Positions 44,696 to 53,371 of a stretch of 53,460 bases of DNA are shown here, one piece after another; positions within the stretch are counted from its first letter, which is position 1; every line of letters starts with the position of its first letter. A program made the translations under genes and the position numbers. The notes under the pieces are model-generated. The model saw only the letters and a program-made list of their open reading frames with translations. It was not told the DNA's origin and searched no databases. The DNA comes from CAUZFZ01 sp963579025 (lineage in GTDB: Bacteria > Planctomycetota > Planctomycetia > Planctomycetales > Planctomycetaceae): contig CAUZFZ010000054.1 of the NCBI GenBank assembly GCA_963579025.1, positions 1-53,460 of the forward strand, written 5' to 3'.

Positions 44696-45982
44696 TCAAC
44701 TCGGTATCCGGTTGCCGTCGAGCAATGTGTCACAGCGTTCCGACTTCACGGCGTACTTTCTGACGACGTCCTCATCTACGTCGACTCCCAGTCCGGGTGC
44801 CGTGGGCACGGCGATCGTTCCCGACTCCACAGGCAGTGGATTTCGGACAATCTCCGTCCGCCATGGATTCTCGGACAGGTCATACTCGAGCAGCGGCGTA
44901 TCTGGAGTGAATCCGCCGTGCGGTTCCGCGATCAGCGAGAGCAGTTGCACAGACGCGGCGATCGAGATCGCACCTCCCCAGCAGTGCGGAATGCAGCGAA
45001 CGCGCGAGAGTTCAGCCATTTCGGCGATAAACAAGACCTCGCCAATCCCACCGCAAAGGGCGGCATCTGGCTGGATAATGTCGACTGCCCGGCGGTTGAT
45101 CAGATCTTTCGCCGCGATGCGTGAGTCGATGGCTTCTCCACCGGCAAGCGGCAGCGTCAGTTTCTCCCGCAGTTCCGCATAGCCGGCGTAACGCGGCGAT
45201 TGAGGTAGCGGCTCCTCAAAGAACTCGAATCCCAGTTCATCAAGAATGGCCCCCATCTGCAAAGCCGTCCGCATCGTGTAGGCCGCGTTGCCGTCGGCCA
45301 TGAGTTGAATGTCCGGACCGACCGCGTCCCGAACCAGTCGGGCAATCTCGGCATCGCGGCGGACACCAAACCGACCGATTCGCATCTTCAGAGCCTTGTA
45401 ACCCTGTTGAACTCTTGCGACGGCTTCGCGCGGGAATGCCTCTTCGGCTTTCTCACCTTCCACATAGTTCATCGTGGATCCGTAGACCGGCACGCGATCC
45501 CGCATCCGCCCGCCGAACAGTTCCGCAACAGGCAGACCAAGTGCCTTGCCGCGCAGATCATTCAGCGCCATTTCGACGGCCCCGACAGCCAGGCCGTTGC
45601 CGAAATTCGGTCCCCACAATGCCCGCCACAGCTTCCGGTACTCCAGCGGATTCTGCCCGATTAGTTTCGGGGCGAGATGATCATCGATCGTGCCGCGAGC
45701 ACCACTGATCGGGCCGGTTTCGCCCCAGCCCACCAGGCCGGCGTCGGTTTCGATCTTCACCAGCAAAGCCGTGCGTGTCCGGCTCAACGGTACAGACACG
45801 GAGACGCCGAAGGGCCGCTTCAGTTTGTGGAGCAGGCTGAATGTTGTGACCGACGTGATCTTCAGATCACGCGGTCCGGCGGGCGCAGCGGCAAGCCCGG
45901 GAATCGGTGAGGATGCCAGCCCCGCCGCCACACCAGCAGTCGCCATTTTGAAGACATCGCGTCGATGAACTCGGTCAGACAT
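44696..45982 (-). CDS. Secreted enolase-superfamily protein (mandelate racemase-like)
   Basis: 428 residues from ATG 45982 (GGGAG upstream); the frame runs further back but that part is not protein-like. A Tat-type leader (HRRDVFKMATAGVAAGLAS) precedes the enzyme. Metal ligands are present: Asp in LMADGNAAY, Glu in FFEEPLPQ, Glu in AGGEAIDS. The His-Asp dyad of the mandelate racemase subgroup fits IIQPDAALCGG and IPHCWGG. The usual KxK base motif reads KMR, so the second Lys is Arg. Probable role: racemisation or dehydration of a sugar acid or hydroxy acid outside the cytoplasm. It may be cotranscribed with the amidohydrolase across the repeat. Confidence 0.87.
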   Translation of the reverse strand: MSDRVHRRDVFKMATAGVAAGLASSPIPGLAAAPAGPRDLKITSVTTFSLLHKLKRPFGVSVSVPLSRTRTALLVKIETDAGLVGWGETGPISGARGTIDDHLAPKLIGQNPLEYRKLWRALWGPNFGNGLAVGAVEMALNDLRGKALGLPVAELFGGRMRDRVPVYGSTMNYVEGEKAEEAFPREAVARVQQGYKALKMRIGRFGVRRDAEIARLVRDAVGPDIQLMADGNAAYTMRTALQMGAILDELGFEFFEEPLPQSPRYAGYAELREKLTLPLAGGEAIDSRIAAKDLINRRAVDIIQPDAALCGGIGEVLFIAEMAELSRVRCIPHCWGGAISIAASVQLLSLIAEPHGGFTPDTPLLEYDLSENPWRTEIVRNPLPVESGTIAVPTAPGLGVDVDEDVVRKYAVKSERCDTLLDGNRIPS

Positions 45983-46092
45983 CGTGGACTCCCAGGTGGT
46001 GAACTCTTCAAATGTGCTTCCCGTCCCGCAGTGCGACGGTTTTGTAGCATCAAACTCCGCCGCGTAAACGCCCCACCGTCTGGTTGCCCACG

Positions 46093-48033
46093 ATGTCTCG
46101 ATCCAGCCGTGTTCGGTTTCGCGAGTATCTTCGCAAGCTGCAGGAATCCGGCTATGCACGACCAAAGGGTGATTCAGGCAAAGGGCACCACAGACGGTCA
46201 ATCCCCGACAACACTCCGCGAATGCGTAGTGCCCGAGAGCTGATCCGGAAATTCCTGACATTGCTGAAGGGGCACCGTGCGGCGCTGATTTTCTCGCTGG
46301 CGACGCTGACGGTGTCCAAACTTCTTTCGCTGCTGCCGGCCGCGTCGACGAAGTTCGTTGTCGATTACGTGCTGACGGACAACCCGATCCCGGAAACGTG
46401 GTCGAGTCTGTCGCTGCCGCAGGATCGCTGGGACCGACTCGTCATCGTCGTCGTGGGAGTTTCGATCGTGACCTTTTTCCAGATCACGATTCATCTGTGG
46501 GGTCGTTGGCACGCGACACTGATCACAAAACGCATTCAGCTCGATACGCGGCGTCGGGTGTTTGAGCACGCTGTGCGGTTGCCTCTCAATCGAGTGCAGG
46601 AATTGAAGTCCGGCGGTGTCGCCAGTCTGCTGCGCGAAGATGCCGGCGGAGTCGGCGAGCTGGTATTCCAGATGCTCTACAACCCCTGGCGGGCGTTTGT
46701 GCAACTGGTCGGCAGCCTGATCATTCTCGCCACTGTCGATTGGCGGCTGTTAACGGGGTCGCTGGTGCTGCTGCCGATCGTGTGGATCACGCATCGCACC
46801 TGGATCAGTCGCATCCGTCCGCAGTACCGGCATGTGCGGGCTCAGCGCGAGGATGTTGACGGCCATGCGGCCGAAGCGTTCAGCGGCATGCGGGTTGTTC
46901 GCGCGTTCGGACGACAACGGTCCGAGGCGGGACGGTTCACGGGCGGCAATCATCTGATGGGTCGGCAGGAGCTGCACGTGTGGTGGTGGTCCCGTGCCGT
47001 TGAATTTGCCTGGGATGCACTGATCCCGGCAGCATCCGCCGGCATGCTGCTGTACGGCGGCTGGCAGGTGCTGGAAGAGCAGCTCACGCTGGGTGACCTG
47101 ATGATGTTTCTGGTCTTCCTGGTCATGCTGCTGGAGCCGGTCGCAGTTCTCGCTCAAAGTGCATCGTCATTTCAGAACAGCCTATCCGGGCTCGACCGCG
47201 TGCTGGACGTGCTGGACGAACCGCGAGAGATGCCACCTCGCGACAACTGCGTCGTTGCGGTGCGAGCCAGCACCCAGGGTCGCATGGACTTCGATGGGGT
47301 GACGTTTCGCTATCCGGGTGTTGAAGCCGCGGCGCTCTCGGACATTGAGCTGCATGTCAGACCGGGCGAAACGATCGCGCTGGTCGGACCCAGCGGTTCG
47401 GGCAAGTCGACGCTGTGCAATCTGGTCGCGAGATTCTACGACCCAGGCTCGGGGACGGTCAGCCTCGACGGAAATGATCTGCGTGACTTTGATGTCGAGT
47501 CGTACCGAGCGTTGCAGGGGGTCGTCGAACAGGACGTGTTCCTGTTTGATGGCACGATTGCCGACAACATCGGCTACGCACGGCGTTCCGCCACTGTCGA
47601 GGAATTGCACGAAGCTGCGGACATCGCCAACGCCACTGAGTTCATCGAGAAACTGCCGGACGGCTTCGAGACTCGAATCGGTGAGCGAGGCGTCAAGCTG
47701 AGCGGCGGGCAACGCCAGCGCATCGCAATCGCACGAGCGGTCCTGTCTGATCCGGCGATCCTGATTCTCGATGAAGCGACCAGCAATCTGGACACCGCCA
47801 GTGAGCAGCTCATTCAAAAGAGCCTGCATCGCCTGATGCAGAACAGGACGAGCTTTGTGATCGCGCACCGTCTGAGCACGATTCGCGAGGCGGATCGAAT
47901 CGCCGTACTGGAGGGCGGTCGCATCGTGGAAACCGGCACGCATGCCGAGCTGATGGACGGGATCTCACGCTATCACCAGATGGTGCTCGCCCAAACGGCA
48001 CCCGTAACGGACGCGTCGTCAGCCGGCGGCTGA
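46093..48033 (+). CDS. ABC transporter, fused membrane and ATPase domains (exporter type)
   Basis: 646 residues. I chose ATG 46093 over TTG 46084. The membrane domain (about 50-370) has six hydrophobic segments, e.g. IVVVGVSIVTFFQITI, LVGSLIILATVDWRLL and LMMFLVFLVMLLEPVAVL. The ATPase domain has Walker A GPSGSGKST, Q-loop VEQDVFLFDG, signature LSGGQRQRIAIAR, Walker B AILILDEATSNLD and switch His IAHRLSTI. The layout is MsbA/lipid A or multidrug exporter-like; it would work as a homodimer. The first 45 residues are a basic extension before the first helix. It stands alone and the substrate cannot be told. Confidence 0.92.
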   Translation: MSRSSRVRFREYLRKLQESGYARPKGDSGKGHHRRSIPDNTPRMRSARELIRKFLTLLKGHRAALIFSLATLTVSKLLSLLPAASTKFVVDYVLTDNPIPETWSSLSLPQDRWDRLVIVVVGVSIVTFFQITIHLWGRWHATLITKRIQLDTRRRVFEHAVRLPLNRVQELKSGGVASLLREDAGGVGELVFQMLYNPWRAFVQLVGSLIILATVDWRLLTGSLVLLPIVWITHRTWISRIRPQYRHVRAQREDVDGHAAEAFSGMRVVRAFGRQRSEAGRFTGGNHLMGRQELHVWWWSRAVEFAWDALIPAASAGMLLYGGWQVLEEQLTLGDLMMFLVFLVMLLEPVAVLAQSASSFQNSLSGLDRVLDVLDEPREMPPRDNCVVAVRASTQGRMDFDGVTFRYPGVEAAALSDIELHVRPGETIALVGPSGSGKSTLCNLVARFYDPGSGTVSLDGNDLRDFDVESYRALQGVVEQDVFLFDGTIADNIGYARRSATVEELHEAADIANATEFIEKLPDGFETRIGERGVKLSGGQRQRIAIARAVLSDPAILILDEATSNLDTASEQLIQKSLHRLMQNRTSFVIAHRLSTIREADRIAVLEGGRIVETGTHAELMDGISRYHQMVLAQTAPVTDASSAGG

Positions 48034-48049
48034 ATGAATCAGCCACTGG

Positions 48050-49036
48050 TCAGAACTCTCCGAGAACATTGCCGTCCATGCGGCGTCCGAGATTCCGCCA
48101 GATGTTGATATCGATGTTTTGGTTGATTACCCGAGTAGAACCATCACACAGCAGCGAATGCACCATTCCCGAGTGATGGCTGCGGGACGTGACGGCCGCG
48201 TAGGTGATGCTGCCGGTCGCGCAGCCCTTGTCTTCACGGCAGCTTGTGTAATCGATGCCGAAATCAGGTGTCCCTGTGTGAGGGACGAACGTGTTCGGAC
48301 CAAAGACCGTGTTGAATCCCGTCTGGTGAATGCGCCCGTCCATCCATTCCGTGTGGCCGGAATTCGTCTTGAAACTTCCACCCAGCGACTGGACTCCAAA
48401 CTGCCCGGGAGGCGTCGGACCCGCCGAGGCACCATCACGCAGGTAGGGCGTAAACGTCTTGACTTCAGAGAATGCCAGTGTGTTGCTTGTCCCGTCCGTG
48501 ATGTCCGCGAACTTCAAACTCTTGTTCGGGTGAAAGACTCCGTTTCCGATGATGCTCTGTGGCTGATTCCAGAACATCCAGTCTCCGCCATTGAAACCGT
48601 AGCTGATCGGGTAATACGTGATCGCACCGGATACGCGGCCGTCTTCGTTGTTTTCCGACGGACAGATGAACATGGGGATCTTGATGGACACGACCGCCGG
48701 CTGACTCGAATAGCTCTGTTCGAGGCGGAGATTCTCATACAGGTTACCTTGATCGAGGAACGGCAGCAGCCGAGCATGCGGGGACCACTCACCACCGCCA
48801 GTGTCGCCGCCCGGGGTGTTTCGATCGGCCACCATACTCATTGGCAGCTTCGTGTGGTGACCAGCGTAATTGTGCAACGCCAGACCGATCTGCTTGAGGT
48901 TGCTCTTGCACTGCGTCCGCCGCGCGGCTTCGCGGGCCTGCTGAACAGCCGGCAGAAGCAGAGCTATCAGAATGGCAATGATCGCGATAACGACCAGTAG
49001 CTCGATCAGCGTGAATCCTCGACGTTGACGTTTCAT
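48050..49036 (-). CDS. DUF1559 pilin-like protein
   Basis: 328 residues from ATG 49036 (GGAGTCTCGC upstream). The N-terminus is the family signature: RRGFTLIELLVVIAIIAILI then LLPAVQQAREAARRTQC, a class III prepilin leader and helix. The C-terminal part carries 'ITDGTSNTLAFSEV' and the closing SRHHSGMVHSLLCDGSTR type motif (here SRSHHSGMVHSLLCDGSTR). DUF1559 (SBP_bac_10-like name in some lists) proteins are found in many copies per planctomycete genome and are thought to be secreted surface proteins. Its promoter is at 49145-49173. Confidence 0.93.
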   Translation of the reverse strand: MKRQRRGFTLIELLVVIAIIAILIALLLPAVQQAREAARRTQCKSNLKQIGLALHNYAGHHTKLPMSMVADRNTPGGDTGGGEWSPHARLLPFLDQGNLYENLRLEQSYSSQPAVVSIKIPMFICPSENNEDGRVSGAITYYPISYGFNGGDWMFWNQPQSIIGNGVFHPNKSLKFADITDGTSNTLAFSEVKTFTPYLRDGASAGPTPPGQFGVQSLGGSFKTNSGHTEWMDGRIHQTGFNTVFGPNTFVPHTGTPDFGIDYTSCREDKGCATGSITYAAVTSRSHHSGMVHSLLCDGSTRVINQNIDINIWRNLGRRMDGNVLGEF

Positions 49037-49127
49037 GCGAGACTCCAGTGGCGGGCACCGTTGCGGCAAGGTCAGTCGCGAACTAATGCGTGGGTGCTGC
49101 AGTGGTTCGCAACTTGGAATTGAGACT

Positions 49128-49173
49128 CAATCTCAGACTGGTGGATTAAAGTGACCTTTACCTGAGATTGCAA
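49128..49173 (-). promoter_or_regulatory. Promoter of the DUF1559 gene enclosed by an inverted repeat
   Basis: On the minus strand, TTGCAA (49173-49168) and TTTAAT (49150-49145) are spaced by exactly 17 bases, giving a sigma-70-type promoter with a start near 49138 and a 100-base leader. CAATCTCAG (49128-49136) and CTGAGATTG (49162-49170) form a perfect 9-base inverted repeat: one arm covers the -35 box and the other the start site. That placement suits an operator. Confidence 0.5.
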
Positions 49174-49494
49174 GTCCAACGTCCGGTCCTGTTCATTTTA
49201 TTGACCTGATGGATACGTCCAAATAAGTCCATAGTCGCTTTCTTAAGTCTTTTTTATCCGCGTTGAGTTTCGAGACACTCAGGAATGCTGTGGCCGCAGG
49301 TTTCGAAGTCAGCACCTCGCTGGTGCAAAGCATGCTGCGGTGATCGTTTGCCAGATTTGCTCGTGTGAACCTGACAAATCCGGCTGGATCGTCGAAGCTG
49401 CGGAGCTGGTCAGCCCGCACGTGAATGTCTGCTGGCTGTTTCAAGGACCTGACACCGGCCATGCGAGCAGCGGAACAGCGGAGGGCACCAGCGA
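49174..49494. other. Divergent intergenic region before the S9 peptidase gene
   Basis: 321 bases with no gene I accept. A T-rich patch (CTTAAGTCTTTTTTATCC, about 49243-49260) is the only marked feature. A 108-codon frame on the minus strand (49193-49519) starts inside the peptidase gene and has no family features. Confidence 0.4.
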
Positions 49495-51465
49495 ATGCGG
49501 CACTTACACGGATTAACAATCATCATGGCAGCATTGCTGTTCGAAAATGTGACGATCGACCAGACGGCCTCGGCCGAAGACGATCCCAGACGACCTGCGG
49601 CCATCTCGACGGAGCATGTTCCTCGAATTCCGGATGCTCTTTGGGATCGACAGGTCAGTTATCTCAACACTCGGGCGGCTGGATTTCGTGGCTGGGCTCC
49701 GAATGGCAGCGGAATCCTGATCCAGACTCGTTTCGGCAATACGTCACAGTTGCATCGGGTCTATCAACCCGGTGGACGACGCGAACAGGTGACATTTTTC
49801 GAAGAGCCTGCCAATGGCCAATTCCTGCCGGGCACGATCGATGGCACTCTGCTCATCTCGATGGCCACTGGCGGCAACGAACGGTATCAGGTCTACATCT
49901 CGGAAAGCGTTGGCGAAGCGGAACTGCTGACGGATGGCAAGTCGCGGAACCTGCTGGGGCCCGTTCGAGATGACGGGCTGTTCTGTCTGATCGCGAGCAA
50001 CGAGCGGAATGGCAAAGACACGGATCTCTACATCGCGGACCCGAACCGTCCAGGGAGCCGCGAGCTGCTGTTTCAGACGGACAGCGAATACTGGATTCCT
50101 GAAGACTGGTCGCGTGACGGTTCGAAGGTCCTGATCCGTCAGTACGTTTCCATCAATGAGTGCTATCCGGCTCTGCTCGATGTCGGCTCGCAGAAGAAGG
50201 TGGACATCCCGATCCCCGGCGGCGGTCCGTCGGCTTTCGGTCAGATGGCGTTTTCGAACGACGGGGAATCTGCATTTCTGTCGTGTGATTCCGACACGGA
50301 ATTTCGGCATCTGGCGCGAGTCGACCTGTCCAGCATGGAGTACACATGGTTGAGCCGTGACATTCCCTGGGATGTCGAGGAGATCGCTGTCGCTCCGCCG
50401 GGTCGGTTCCTGCCGGCCGACAATCTGCTTGCCTTCACGATCAACGAAGACGGAGCCAGCGGGCTGTATCTGCTGCTCGGCGACAAGTCGCGGCGCGTCG
50501 AGTTGCCGATGGGCATCGTCACGTCGCTTGAGTTTTCACCGGAAGGCACACAGCTCGGCTTTACGCTCAGCCGCCCGAATCTCCCGTCTGACGCGTACTC
50601 GCTGCGTCTGGCCGACGGCGAACTGACACGCTGGACGTACAGCGAACTTGGCGGGTTGGAGGAATCCGCGCTCGTTGAGCCCGATATCGTGCGTTTCAAG
50701 ACATTCGACGATCGCGAAATTCCCGCGCTCTACTTCTGTCCTGATGCTGCATCGTCAGATCGTCCAGTTCCGGTCGTCATCAACATCCACGGCGGCCCGG
50801 AAAGCCAGGCCCGTCCGTCGTTCGATTCGCTGACACAGTTCCAGGTGGCAGAACTGGGATTCGCCGTGCTGCGACCCAACGTCCGGGGCTCACGTGGGTA
50901 TGGGAAGAGTTATCTGCTGCTGGACAACGGCCCGAAGCGTGAAGACAGCGTGCGGGACATCGGAGCGTTGCTCGACTGGGTCGAGCAGCAACCGGAACTC
51001 GACGCGTCGCGCGTCGCGGTCTACGGCGGTTCTTACGGTGGCTACATGGTGCTGGCGTCGCTGACGCACTTCTCCGACCGGCTGCGGTGCGGAGTCGACA
51101 TTGTGGGAATCGCGAGCTTCAAGACGTTCCTGGAAAACACCAGCGCCTACCGTCGTGATCTGCGGCGGGCCGAGTACGGTGACGAACGTACGCCTGAAAT
51201 GCGGGAGGTGTTCGCTCGGATCGACCCCATTCATAACGCGCAGAAGATCAGCACATCGTTGCTGGTGGCTCATGGAGAGAACGATCCGCGCGTGCCATTC
51301 TCGGAAGCAGAACAGATCGCTCCGAAGGTGCGTTCCAACGGACAGTCGGTCTGGACGGCGTACGCCGACAACGAAGGTCATGGCTTCGCCCGTAAGGAAA
51401 ACCGGGACTACATCCGTGCCGTGATCACGATGTTCCTCATGCAACACCTCGGCCCTCGTAAGTAG
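49495..51465 (+). CDS. S9-family (prolyl oligopeptidase-like) serine peptidase
   Basis: 656 residues. A signal-type N-terminus (LTIIMAALLFENVTIDQTASA) is followed by a beta-propeller (about 60-390, with blade motifs such as WAPNGSGILIQT, WIPEDWSRDGSKVLI and LEFSPEGTQLGFTL). The C-terminal alpha/beta hydrolase has INIHGGPESQ for the oxyanion hole, nucleophile GGSYGGYM (Ser near 513), Asp in GENDPRVPF and His in NEGHGFAR. Such enzymes cut peptides after Pro or act as acylaminoacyl or dipeptidyl peptidases. ATG at 49495 is not well supported by a ribosome site. Confidence 0.9.
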   Translation: MRHLHGLTIIMAALLFENVTIDQTASAEDDPRRPAAISTEHVPRIPDALWDRQVSYLNTRAAGFRGWAPNGSGILIQTRFGNTSQLHRVYQPGGRREQVTFFEEPANGQFLPGTIDGTLLISMATGGNERYQVYISESVGEAELLTDGKSRNLLGPVRDDGLFCLIASNERNGKDTDLYIADPNRPGSRELLFQTDSEYWIPEDWSRDGSKVLIRQYVSINECYPALLDVGSQKKVDIPIPGGGPSAFGQMAFSNDGESAFLSCDSDTEFRHLARVDLSSMEYTWLSRDIPWDVEEIAVAPPGRFLPADNLLAFTINEDGASGLYLLLGDKSRRVELPMGIVTSLEFSPEGTQLGFTLSRPNLPSDAYSLRLADGELTRWTYSELGGLEESALVEPDIVRFKTFDDREIPALYFCPDAASSDRPVPVVINIHGGPESQARPSFDSLTQFQVAELGFAVLRPNVRGSRGYGKSYLLLDNGPKREDSVRDIGALLDWVEQQPELDASRVAVYGGSYGGYMVLASLTHFSDRLRCGVDIVGIASFKTFLENTSAYRRDLRRAEYGDERTPEMREVFARIDPIHNAQKISTSLLVAHGENDPRVPFSEAEQIAPKVRSNGQSVWTAYADNEGHGFARKENRDYIRAVITMFLMQHLGPRK

Positions 51466-51563
51466 CGACGGGCAGGGTCACGTTGCCAGCCGACAGGCCG
51501 AACGCAATCAGCTTGACATCGACGCGCAGTGCAAAGGCAGTCTTTGCGTCGTCACAACCCATT

Positions 51564-51639
51564 GCCGGTGGGTCAGTGCTGTTATCACGACTACGCTTTC
51601 GTAAAGCGTAGGTCATGAGTTCGAGTCTCATCGGCGGCT
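51564..51639 (+). tRNA. Degenerate tRNA-Thr(CGT)-like sequence
   Basis: From 51593 to the 3' end everything fits a tRNA: anticodon stem ACGCT/AGCGT, loop TTCGTAA with anticodon CGT (51600-51602), a 5-base variable loop, T stem ATGAG/CTCAT with loop TTCGAGT, then acceptor strand CGGCGGC and discriminator T. The 5' half does not: the acceptor GCCGGTG has a G-G mismatch and a G-U pair against it, position 8 is not T, the D stem does not pair and the D loop lacks GG. CCA is not encoded. It is either a decayed tRNA gene or the 3' half left by an integration event; I doubt it is functional. Confidence 0.5.
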
Positions 51640-51646
51640 CTTTTCT

Positions 51647-52165
51647 ATGCGCCGACTCGAACGCCGTAACATCCTGCCCATCGAAGCCGGAGCACGGTTG
51701 TTGTCACGGCACCGCGCCGGACAACTGAAAACGGAGTTCTCACGTCTGCCATTGCGAGTCGGCTACCACACTCCCTGCCACATCAAAGCATTGAAGACCG
51801 GACTGCCATTCCGCGAACTGCTGGAATTGATCCCGCAACTGGAAGTCCTGCCGATCGACAAAGGTTGCTCTGGCATGGCCGGAACCTTCGGCCTGACGCG
51901 CGAACACTTCGACGAGTCCATCGCCATCGGCCGCGGATTGATTGAACGCATGCATCAGCCAGACCTGATTGCCGGCGCGACCGAATGCAGCAGTTGCCGC
52001 CTGCAGATGCAACAAGGCACAGACACGCCCACAATCGACCCGATGGCCATCGCCTACGGGTTGCTTCCGCGACTCAAAGACCAGCTTCTGAGCCTGGTCG
52101 AACTCTTCGAATACGGCACGTCGTGTGTCGTGTGCGACAAACGTCGCAGATCGCTGCCGCGCTGA
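51647..52165 (+). pseudogene. 5'-truncated CCG-domain (GlpC-like Fe-S oxidoreductase) fragment
   Basis: 172 codons. The sequence is the C-terminal cysteine-rich (CCG, DUF224) region of GlpC/heterodisulfide reductase-like or FAD-linked oxidase proteins: VGYHTPCHIKALKTG, PIDKGCSGMAGTFGL and GATECSSCRLQMQQG in order, with the Cys residues that bind an Fe-S cluster or interact with quinone. Full-length relatives carry N-terminal FAD-binding and/or 4Fe-4S ferredoxin domains, all missing here. No ribosome site precedes the ATG, and the open frame continues upstream only into the tRNA-like sequence (stop at 51602-51604). I read it as a remnant joined to the tRNA 3' end. Confidence 0.7.
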
Positions 52166-52186
52166 CTGTCCATTTGAGCGCGAGTG

Positions 52187-53362
52187 TTATCTCATTACAT
52201 CTCCGATCGATGAATAGAATGCATGTCGATCGTCGAAGTGATGAATTCCAAGCCGATACTGTTCGCCAATTGTCTGCGGCCAATCAGGCGGAATTGCATC
52301 GCCGAGTTTTGTTGCCCAGCCAAAATCGATCAGGAACAGTCGTCCGTCACGAACCAGAATGTCTTCCGGTTTGATGTCGTTGTGGCAACACCCGTATTGT
52401 TTGAGGACGGCGAGGATGTGATCAGCCTGGAGCTGCCAGTCTGGCGGCAGAGTCTCTCTTGAGACCGGCTCGCCAACATAGTCCATCGCGATCTCGTCGC
52501 GGGGTAATTCATTCTGGCCGACAAATCCGGAGTCAAAAGCCCCGGCCGGTGGCGTTCGGATGCCGTGTCGGTCTGCGTGCAGCACATGGGAGTTGAGAAT
52601 TGGCTGAGCGTCGCCAACGGTATGTTGCAGTCGGGGCGTGAACCCGGATGCTTCGAGTCTGGAGAGCCAAAAGGACTCCCTCGTCAACATACCCTTGTCT
52701 CTGAAATAGACTGCCCTCTTGGAAACCCGCTCTCCCGGCAGATCAATATAGAGCTGGCTGACTCGCTTCCGAATCACCGCGACAAAGAGCTCTCTATTGG
52801 GCTTGCTCTGCCCCAGGCGGTAGAGCTTTGGAAACCGGGCACGCAGTGCGTTCAGGAATACCTCGCGCGTGTAAGCCCCCTCGACTGCCGCGGAATCATA
52901 ACTAGTGTGACCGAATCTCTGGATTGCAGCGTCTGCAGGATCGATCCACTCAATGAACAACATTTCCCGCGTGAGCCCGGCCAGAAAGTCGACAACCCGT
53001 TCAAGAGTTCCGAAGGAAGCCGTACACGAAAAGAGCCAGTGCACTAGAGCGAGCGCGTTTACGACATCAGCAGGCTCGGTAACATTCTCCGCGCTGGATT
53101 GCTGGATTCTGATGGGAGACTCACGAAAACTCGCCAGACTCCGTAGCAGTTCCAGGTATTGAGCGTCCATGTCCACAGACGTCACCTGGGCTCCGTTGCG
53201 GGCCGCCCAGAGTGAGAAGAAGCCCGCATTTGCACCGAGGTCGAGAAAGCTTCTATTCAGCAGATGAGCCGGAGAGAAAAAACGCCGCAACAACTTCGCA
53301 CGAGACGTCAGATAGTCATCCAACGGTGTCAGGGTCGAATGGCACTGCCGGTTTGGTAGCAA
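52187..53362 (-). CDS. SAM methyltransferase - protein-kinase-like fusion, possibly 5'-truncated
   Basis: 391 residues. The N-terminal half is a class I methyltransferase with motif I SFLDLGANAGFFSLWAA (about 38-54) and the acidic loop TSVDMDAQYLEL. The C-terminal half (about 215-391) is kinase-like: DEIAMDYVGEPVS as hinge, catalytic loop GCCHNDIKPEDILV near 324 and metal loop LFLIDFGWATKLG near 344, so both Asp residues are present; the N-lobe is short and has no glycine-rich loop. Comparable fusions are associated with surface glycan synthesis in other bacteria, from general knowledge. The only start is TTG 53362, with a stop 12 bases upstream and a transposase end just beyond, so the true N-terminus may be missing. 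Confidence 0.72.
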   Translation of the reverse strand: MLPNRQCHSTLTPLDDYLTSRAKLLRRFFSPAHLLNRSFLDLGANAGFFSLWAARNGAQVTSVDMDAQYLELLRSLASFRESPIRIQQSSAENVTEPADVVNALALVHWLFSCTASFGTLERVVDFLAGLTREMLFIEWIDPADAAIQRFGHTSYDSAAVEGAYTREVFLNALRARFPKLYRLGQSKPNRELFVAVIRKRVSQLYIDLPGERVSKRAVYFRDKGMLTRESFWLSRLEASGFTPRLQHTVGDAQPILNSHVLHADRHGIRTPPAGAFDSGFVGQNELPRDEIAMDYVGEPVSRETLPPDWQLQADHILAVLKQYGCCHNDIKPEDILVRDGRLFLIDFGWATKLGDAIPPDWPQTIGEQYRLGIHHFDDRHAFYSSIGDVMR

Positions 53363-53371
53363 GGGGTTACG

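Noticed and set aside
49193..49519. 108-codon minus-strand frame between DUF1559 and S9 genes
   Set aside because: Starts inside the peptidase gene, no ribosome site, no recognisable domain.
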